DNA of 9,747 bases, from the NCBI GenBank assembly GCA_934635515.1, contig CAKTZK010000056.1:1-9747 (forward strand). The letters run 5' to 3'. This stretch comes from an uncultured Oscillospiraceae bacterium. GTDB lineage: Bacteria > Bacillota_A > Clostridia > Oscillospirales > Oscillospiraceae. The notes under the pieces were generated by a model. That model had not been told where the DNA came from and made no database searches. It saw only the letters and a list, made by a program, of their open reading frames with translations. The translations under genes were made by a program, and so were the position numbers. Position 1 is the stretch's first letter; every line of letters starts with the position of its first letter. Below, piece by piece: positions 6,310 to 9,747 of this stretch.

Positions 6310-6355
6310 GGACTCGGCGGAGTCTTCGGTGGCTGCCGAAGACCCCGCTGGGTCC
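6310..6355 (-). repeat. Interlocking multi-hairpin element downstream of the racemase gene
   Basis: Three perfect stems overlap here: GACTC/GAGTC (6311-6315 with 6320-6324), GTCTTCGG/CCGAAGAC (6322-6329 with 6336-6343) and GACCC/GGGTC (6341-6345 with 6350-6354). The middle stem shares bases with both outer ones, so it excludes them. When the middle stem forms, GGAC (6310-6313) can pair with GTCC (6352-6355) to close the whole element. It lies between the racemase stop and the operon terminator, so it is in the 3' UTR. Function unknown; a dispersed palindromic repeat or an RNA-stability element is possible. Confidence 0.6.
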
Positions 6356-6382
6356 AGGGAAGAGGAAGTAAGTAAGCAAAAT

Positions 6383-7084
6383 TTAGTCCAGCACGGTGCC
6401 GCCGGCGAAGCGGATGGCTCCTTTGGCAAGCTCCAGTGTGGGGTCGATGGCCGGGAAATTCAGATGATACAGTTCCACGGCCAGGGGAAGCTCGGTGCAG
6501 CCCAGGATCATGGTCTCCGCGCCCTGCTGCTGCAGGCGGCAGACGGCGGCCTCTACGGCTGCGGTGTCATAGACGGCGGCACCGGCCTTTACGCCGCGAT
6601 AGATCATGTCCATCACGGCCTGCTGGCCCGCCTCGTCCGGGGTGAGCAGGGTGAGGCCGAATTTCTCGGCGACGGCTGCGTACACACCGGTCTGCACGGT
6701 ACCGTTGGTGGCCAGGAGCCCCGCCTTGCGGATGCCCCGGCGCTGCATCTCCTGACACGTCAGCTCCAGCATATTCAGCAGAGGGATGTGCACGGAGGAC
6801 TGCACCTGGGCGTGGAAGCAGTGGGCCGTATTGCAGGGCATGATGAGACAGTCGGCACCGTCAAACTCCAGCATCCGGGCGCTTTTTTGCATCTGGGGCA
6901 GGGGATCCTCCCCGCCCTGGAGCAGGGCGGCGGTGCGGTCGGGGATGGCGGTGTTGTTGTCAATGATCACATGCAGATGGTCCTGGTCGCAGGCGGCCCG
7001 GGTATGGGTGACGATCTTGCGGAACAGGTCCGCCGTGGCCAGAGGGCCCATGCCGCCGATGATGCCGATGGTTTTCTTATTCAT
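6383..7084 (-). CDS. Aspartate/glutamate racemase family protein
   Basis: Cytoplasmic, cofactor-independent amino-acid racemase (aspartate, glutamate or related acid) using two cysteines as acid and base. From the ATG at 7084 it has 233 residues, normal for the family. It shows the N-terminal IGIIGGMGPLAT (6-17), the substrate-loop IPDRTA (47-52), catalytic Cys84 in MPCNTAH and catalytic Cys196 in GCTEL. Both cysteines are present, so an active enzyme is expected. An ATG two codons upstream (7090) is only two bases from GAGGAG, whereas the ATG at 7084 has the better eight-base spacing. It follows the aminotransferase gene by 21 bases and is the last gene before the terminator. Substrate (Asp, Glu, or a sulfonate analogue such as cysteate) is undecided. 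It could feed D-amino acids to the aminotransferase or make D-amino acids. Confidence 0.93.
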   Translation of the reverse strand: MNKKTIGIIGGMGPLATADLFRKIVTHTRAACDQDHLHVIIDNNTAIPDRTAALLQGGEDPLPQMQKSARMLEFDGADCLIMPCNTAHCFHAQVQSSVHIPLLNMLELTCQEMQRRGIRKAGLLATNGTVQTGVYAAVAEKFGLTLLTPDEAGQQAVMDMIYRGVKAGAAVYDTAAVEAAVCRLQQQGAETMILGCTELPLAVELYHLNFPAIDPTLELAKGAIRFAGGTVLD

Positions 7085-7105
7085 AGGCATGACTCCTCAA
7101 AAGGC

Positions 7106-8290
7106 TCAGTGCAGAGCGGCCAGGGCCTGGGCAATGCGGTCAAAGCCCCGCTGGATCTCGGACAGGGAATTGGTATAGGCGATACGGATGGCGCCGGGGG
7201 CCATGAAAGCGCCGCCGGGCACCACCGCCACATGGTACTGCTGCAGCAGATACTCGCTCATGGCGAAGGAATCGCGGATGACATGGGTGCCGTCGGTCTT
7301 GCCGTAGTACCAGCTGACATCCGGCATCAGGTAAAAGGCGCCGTCGGGCTTGGTGCAGGTGACGTGGGGCAGCTCGCAGGCCCGCTGGTATGCGTAGTCG
7401 CGCCGGGCCACGAACTCGGAGACCATCTGCTGCACCTCCGGCTCGCCGTGCTCCAGGGCCTCCAGGGCGGCCCACTGCACAAAGGTGGTGCTGTTGGAGG
7501 TGACATGGCTCTGCAGGGCGCTGATACCCTTGGCCAGGGCCAGGGGAGCGGCGGAGTAGCCGATGCGCCAGCCGGTCATGCGGTAGGCCTTGGACATACC
7601 GTTGATGACGATGGTGCGCTGGTAGATCTCCGGAGACAGGGAGGCGATGGAGATATGGCGGGCCTCGCCGTAGAGGAGCTTTTCATAGATCTCGTCAGCG
7701 ACGACGTACAGGTCCTTCTCCACGGCCAGACGGGCGATGGCCTGGAGGCTCTCCAGGCCGTACACGGCGCCGGTGGGGTTATTGGGGGAGTTGAGGATGA
7801 TGGCGGCGGTCTTATCGGTGACGGCCTGGCGGATGGCATCCAGATCCAGCTGGAAATCCGGGGTGCAGGGCACGCACACGGGCACGCCGCCCACCAGCTT
7901 GACCATCTCCACATAGCTGACCCAGCCGGGGGTGGGGATAATGACCTCGTCGCCGGGGTTGGTCACGGCCATGACGGCGTTGAACAGGGCCTGCTTGGCA
8001 CCCGTGGAGACGCAGATCTGCTCCGGGGCATAGGTCAGGCCGTTGTCCCGCTGCAGCTTGGCGCAGATCGCCTGGCGCAGCTCGGGGATGCCGGCGGTGG
8101 CCACATAGGTGGTCTTGCGGGCGTCCAGGGCGTCCTTGCAGGCGTCGCAGATAGGCTCCGGGGTCTTGAAGTCCGGCTCGCCGATGTTCAGGGCCACCAC
8201 GTCGATGCCCTCTTTCTTCATGCTGCCGATGAGCCCCTCCAGCTCACAGGTGGCGGAGGGCGTAATATTTCCGACAATTTTACTGATCAC
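7106..8290 (-). CDS. Class I/II pyridoxal-phosphate aminotransferase (aspartate aminotransferase-like)
   Basis: PLP enzyme moving an amino group between an amino acid and a 2-oxo acid in the cytoplasm. The 394 residues are a standard length. Fold-type I landmarks in order: LNIGEPDF (34-41), the aromatic turn TPGWVSY (120-126), NSPNNPTG (167-174), VADEIY with Asp199 contacting the PLP ring nitrogen and Tyr202, the PLP lysine Lys234 in GMSKAYRMTGWRIGY, and C-terminal Arg369 in GAIRIAY, which binds the substrate carboxylate. It begins with GTG at 8290, five bases after AGGAGG (8296-8301); the ATG one frame away runs straight into TGA. It sits between the ferredoxin-like gene (28-base gap) and the racemase gene in one operon. 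The pattern fits the group of aspartate, alanine or broad-range enzymes; exact substrate is not determined. Confidence 0.95.
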   Translation of the reverse strand: MISKIVGNITPSATCELEGLIGSMKKEGIDVVALNIGEPDFKTPEPICDACKDALDARKTTYVATAGIPELRQAICAKLQRDNGLTYAPEQICVSTGAKQALFNAVMAVTNPGDEVIIPTPGWVSYVEMVKLVGGVPVCVPCTPDFQLDLDAIRQAVTDKTAAIILNSPNNPTGAVYGLESLQAIARLAVEKDLYVVADEIYEKLLYGEARHISIASLSPEIYQRTIVINGMSKAYRMTGWRIGYSAAPLALAKGISALQSHVTSNSTTFVQWAALEALEHGEPEVQQMVSEFVARRDYAYQRACELPHVTCTKPDGAFYLMPDVSWYYGKTDGTHVIRDSFAMSEYLLQQYHVAVVPGGAFMAPGAIRIAYTNSLSEIQRGFDRIAQALAALH

Positions 8291-8318
8291 ATGGGCCTCC
8301 TAACTCAAATAAAACGGA

Positions 8319-8516
8319 TCATTCCACGTAAATAGCGAAGTCGGGGCACATTTTCTCGCACTTTTTGCACTTGACGCACTGGTCCTCCCGGACGGCGGCG
8401 GCATAGTTATAGCCCTTCTTATTCACATGGTGGGTGATTTCAAACACTTGCTTGGGACACAGAGTGACACACATGCTGCAGCTCTTGCACAGCTCCTGGT
8501 CGATATATACGGACAT
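8319..8516 (-). CDS. Two-[4Fe-4S] ferredoxin-type protein, resembling 2-oxoglutarate:ferredoxin oxidoreductase delta subunit (KorD)
   Basis: Small electron-transfer protein of 65 residues with two classical cluster motifs: Cys10-x2-Cys13-x2-Cys16-x3-Cys20-Pro and Cys47-x2-Cys50-x2-Cys53-x3-Cys57-Pro. The short linker with NKKGYNYAA (32-40) between the motifs matches the stand-alone delta subunit of 2-oxoacid:ferredoxin oxidoreductases better than free clostridial ferredoxin, which is shorter between motifs. In usual operons such a gene is followed by korA, korB and korC; here an aminotransferase follows, so the catalytic partners must lie elsewhere or the protein has another partner. The ATG at 8516 is three bases after the sucD stop, with AAGGAGGG inside the end of sucD, so the two are likely translated together. 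The family is clear; the KorD assignment is moderate. Confidence 0.85.
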   Translation of the reverse strand: MSVYIDQELCKSCSMCVTLCPKQVFEITHHVNKKGYNYAAAVREDQCVKCKKCEKMCPDFAIYVE

Positions 8517-8519
8517 AGC

Positions 8520-9398
8520 TCAGCCCTCCTTATTCAGTAACAAACGGACCTGCTCCGCCAGCTGGGTGGGGCTGGTCACTACGTGGACACCTGCGCTCTG
8601 CAGGGCCGCGATCTTGGTGGCGGCGGTGCCTACATTGCCGCTGACGATGGCGCCGGCGTGGCCCAGGCTCTTGCCGGTGGGGGCGTTGCGCCCCACGATG
8701 AGAGACACCACGGGCTTGGTGACATGGTCGCGGATATATGCGGCGGCTGCCTCCTCAGATCCGCCGCCGATCTCACCCAGCAGCACGATGACCTGGGTCT
8801 CCGGGTCCTGCTGGTACAGGGCGATGGCGTCCTTCTGGGTGAAGCCCCACATGGGGCCGCCGCCGATGGCGACAACGCCGGACTGGCCAATGCCCCGGTC
8901 GGTGAGGGTCTTGCCGATCTCATAGGAGAGGGCGCCGCTCTTGGAAACGATGCCCACATGGCCCTTTTGGAAGAAGCGGACCGGATGGGCGCCTACCTTG
9001 CACACGCCCGGGGCGATGACACCGGCGCAGCCGGGACCTACCAGGGTGGTGCCGTGGGCCTTGGCGTAGGCGATGATCTCCACCACATCGTGCAGGGCGA
9101 TCTCCTCCGTGGTGAGGACCAGGAGGCGGATGCCGGCATCGATGGCTTCAAAGCAGGAGTCCTTAGCCACACGGGGCGGGACGAAGCAGATAACGGCGTC
9201 AAAATCGTGGGCGCGCTTGGCCTCGGCCACGTAGTTATACACGGGGATGCCGTAGACCTCCTGGCCGCCCTTGCCGGGGGTGACACCGGCGACGATGTTG
9301 GTGCCGGCGTCCAGCATGGCCTTGGTCTGCAGGGAGCCGGACTTGCCGGTGATACCCTGGACCATGACGCGGGTATTTTTATCGATGAGGATAGACAT
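8520..9398 (-). CDS. sucD: ADP-forming acyl-CoA ligase alpha subunit, SucD-like
   Basis: Alpha subunit of a succinyl-CoA-synthetase-type enzyme, which interconverts acyl-CoA plus ADP/phosphate with free acid, CoA and ATP through a phosphohistidine. The 292 residues match SucD length. An N-terminal CoA-binding Rossmann domain includes GITGKSG (15-21) and PGKGG (41-45); the ligase domain carries the phosphorylated His247 in GHAGAIVSGNVGTAA. Several normally rigid motifs differ: the usual GPNCPG reads GPGCAG (121-126) and the GGDPIPG-type loop reads GGGPMWG (179-185). These could mean a substrate other than succinate. The ATG at 9398 is three bases after the beta-subunit stop, with AAGGAGGG embedded in that gene's last codons. 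Catalysis is expected since the histidine is intact; substrate is uncertain. Confidence 0.92.
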   Translation of the reverse strand: MSILIDKNTRVMVQGITGKSGSLQTKAMLDAGTNIVAGVTPGKGGQEVYGIPVYNYVAEAKRAHDFDAVICFVPPRVAKDSCFEAIDAGIRLLVLTTEEIALHDVVEIIAYAKAHGTTLVGPGCAGVIAPGVCKVGAHPVRFFQKGHVGIVSKSGALSYEIGKTLTDRGIGQSGVVAIGGGPMWGFTQKDAIALYQQDPETQVIVLLGEIGGGSEEAAAAYIRDHVTKPVVSLIVGRNAPTGKSLGHAGAIVSGNVGTAATKIAALQSAGVHVVTSPTQLAEQVRLLLNKEG

Positions 9399-9401
9399 GC
9401 T

Positions 9402-9747
9402 TCAGCCCTCCTTTACAGCGGCGGCCACGGCGGCCACGGTTTCCGTGAGATCGTCAAAGGTGGTCATGCCGTGCTCGTGCATGATACGGATGCCCTCCTC
9501 CTGCATGGTGCCGCACATCCGGCAGAACACCGGCACGGTGACGTTGTGCTCCCGGCAATAGTCGGTGAGGCCCTTGGCCATGTTGTCCATGCGGTTGAAG
9601 CCGCCGATGAGCACGACGATCACGGCGGAGATATCCGGGTGGTTCTGCAGGGTCAGCTCCATGGCCCGGTACATGACCTCCGGGGTGGTCATGCCGCCCA
9701 GCTCGCAGAAGCTGGAAACGGAGAGACCGGCGTCATGCAGCAGGTCC
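9402..9747 (-). CDS. sucC: ADP-forming acyl-CoA ligase beta subunit, SucC-like (partial, only the C-terminal end)
   Basis: C-terminal 114 residues of the beta subunit that binds nucleotide and pairs with the SucD-like product. The frame is open through the right edge, so the ATP-grasp domain is not visible. The visible part is the flavodoxin-like CoA-ligase domain, aligning by eye with SucC: DAGLSVSSFCELGGMTTPEV occupies the place of the usual NFLDVGGGA region, AVIVVLIGGFNRMDNMAKG the place of the VNIFGG...CD stretch, and PVFCRMCGTMQEEG the place of VRLEGTN. The changes FGG to IGG and LEGTN to MCGTM are unusual. The gene ends in KEG-stop, with codons AAGGAGGGCTGA doubling as the ribosome-binding site for the next gene. 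It is the first gene seen of the operon; earlier genes may lie to the right. Confidence 0.9.
   Translation of the reverse strand, partial: DLLHDAGLSVSSFCELGGMTTPEVMYRAMELTLQNHPDISAVIVVLIGGFNRMDNMAKGLTDYCREHNVTVPVFCRMCGTMQEEGIRIMHEHGMTTFDDLTETVAAVAAAVKEG

Noticed and set aside
6118..6375. 85-codon plus-strand open frame across the terminator and hairpin element
   Set aside because: It runs through the terminator stem and the palindromic element, and no ribosome-binding site is suitably placed for its start.
8287..8292. ATG immediately followed by TGA at the aminotransferase start as a regulatory start-stop element
   Set aside because: It overlaps the real GTG start in another frame; with only this single occurrence there is no evidence that it is used.
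6329..8335. 668-codon open frame on the plus strand opposite the racemase and aminotransferase genes
   Set aside because: It is exactly antisense to two clear enzyme genes, has a Gly/His/Leu/Asp-rich composition typical of the complement of GC-biased codons, and shows no recognisable domain or good ribosome-binding site.

Overview
All genes in this window lie on the minus strand, so the biology reads from right to left. Coding DNA is GC-rich with G/C-rich third codon positions. Ribosome-binding sites are strong (AGGAGG type), GTG starts occur, and there is a Gram-positive-style lipoprotein solute-binding protein, a ferredoxin-type protein and a peptide transporter. This suggests an anaerobic, amino-acid- or peptide-using Clostridia member, perhaps a gut Oscillospiraceae-like organism; the taxonomic call is inference. 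One roughly 400-base non-coding stretch is sharply AT-rich.

Region 1 (9747 to about 6261) is the 3' part of an operon: the C-terminal end of a SucC-like ADP-forming acyl-CoA ligase beta subunit, its SucD-like alpha subunit, a 65-residue two-cluster ferredoxin resembling the delta subunit of 2-oxoglutarate:ferredoxin oxidoreductase (KorD), a class I PLP aminotransferase and an aspartate/glutamate-racemase-family protein. It ends in a clear intrinsic terminator (6261-6293), preceded by an unusual set of interlocking hairpins (6310-6355). Together these genes look like a route from amino acids to 2-oxo acids, then acyl-CoA, then ATP by substrate-level phosphorylation. The catalytic oxidoreductase subunits are not in the window.

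Region 2 (about 6260 to 5670) is an AT-rich control region with several dyads and repeats. It has a good sigma-A-type promoter (-35 TTGACA, 17-base spacer, -10 TAAACT) and a direct repeat just downstream that could be an operator. No convincing gene lies in it.

Region 3 (5668 to 1) is a second operon: an L-2-amino-thiazoline-4-carboxylic acid (ATC) hydrolase-like protein, then a complete dipeptide/oligopeptide ABC transporter in the classical order: binding lipoprotein, two permeases and two ATPases, the last cut by the window edge. A GC-rich hairpin separates the binding-protein gene from the permease genes and probably helps set their expression ratio. The close spacing, overlaps and stop-embedded ribosome-binding sites indicate translational coupling.

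The two operons may cooperate, with peptide import feeding amino-acid catabolism, but that link rests only on adjacency. No mobile element, CRISPR array, tRNA or rRNA was seen. The most interesting items are the recombined SucCD/KorD-like/aminotransferase/racemase operon with its divergent ligase motifs, and the ATC-hydrolase-like gene heading a peptide-transport operon.
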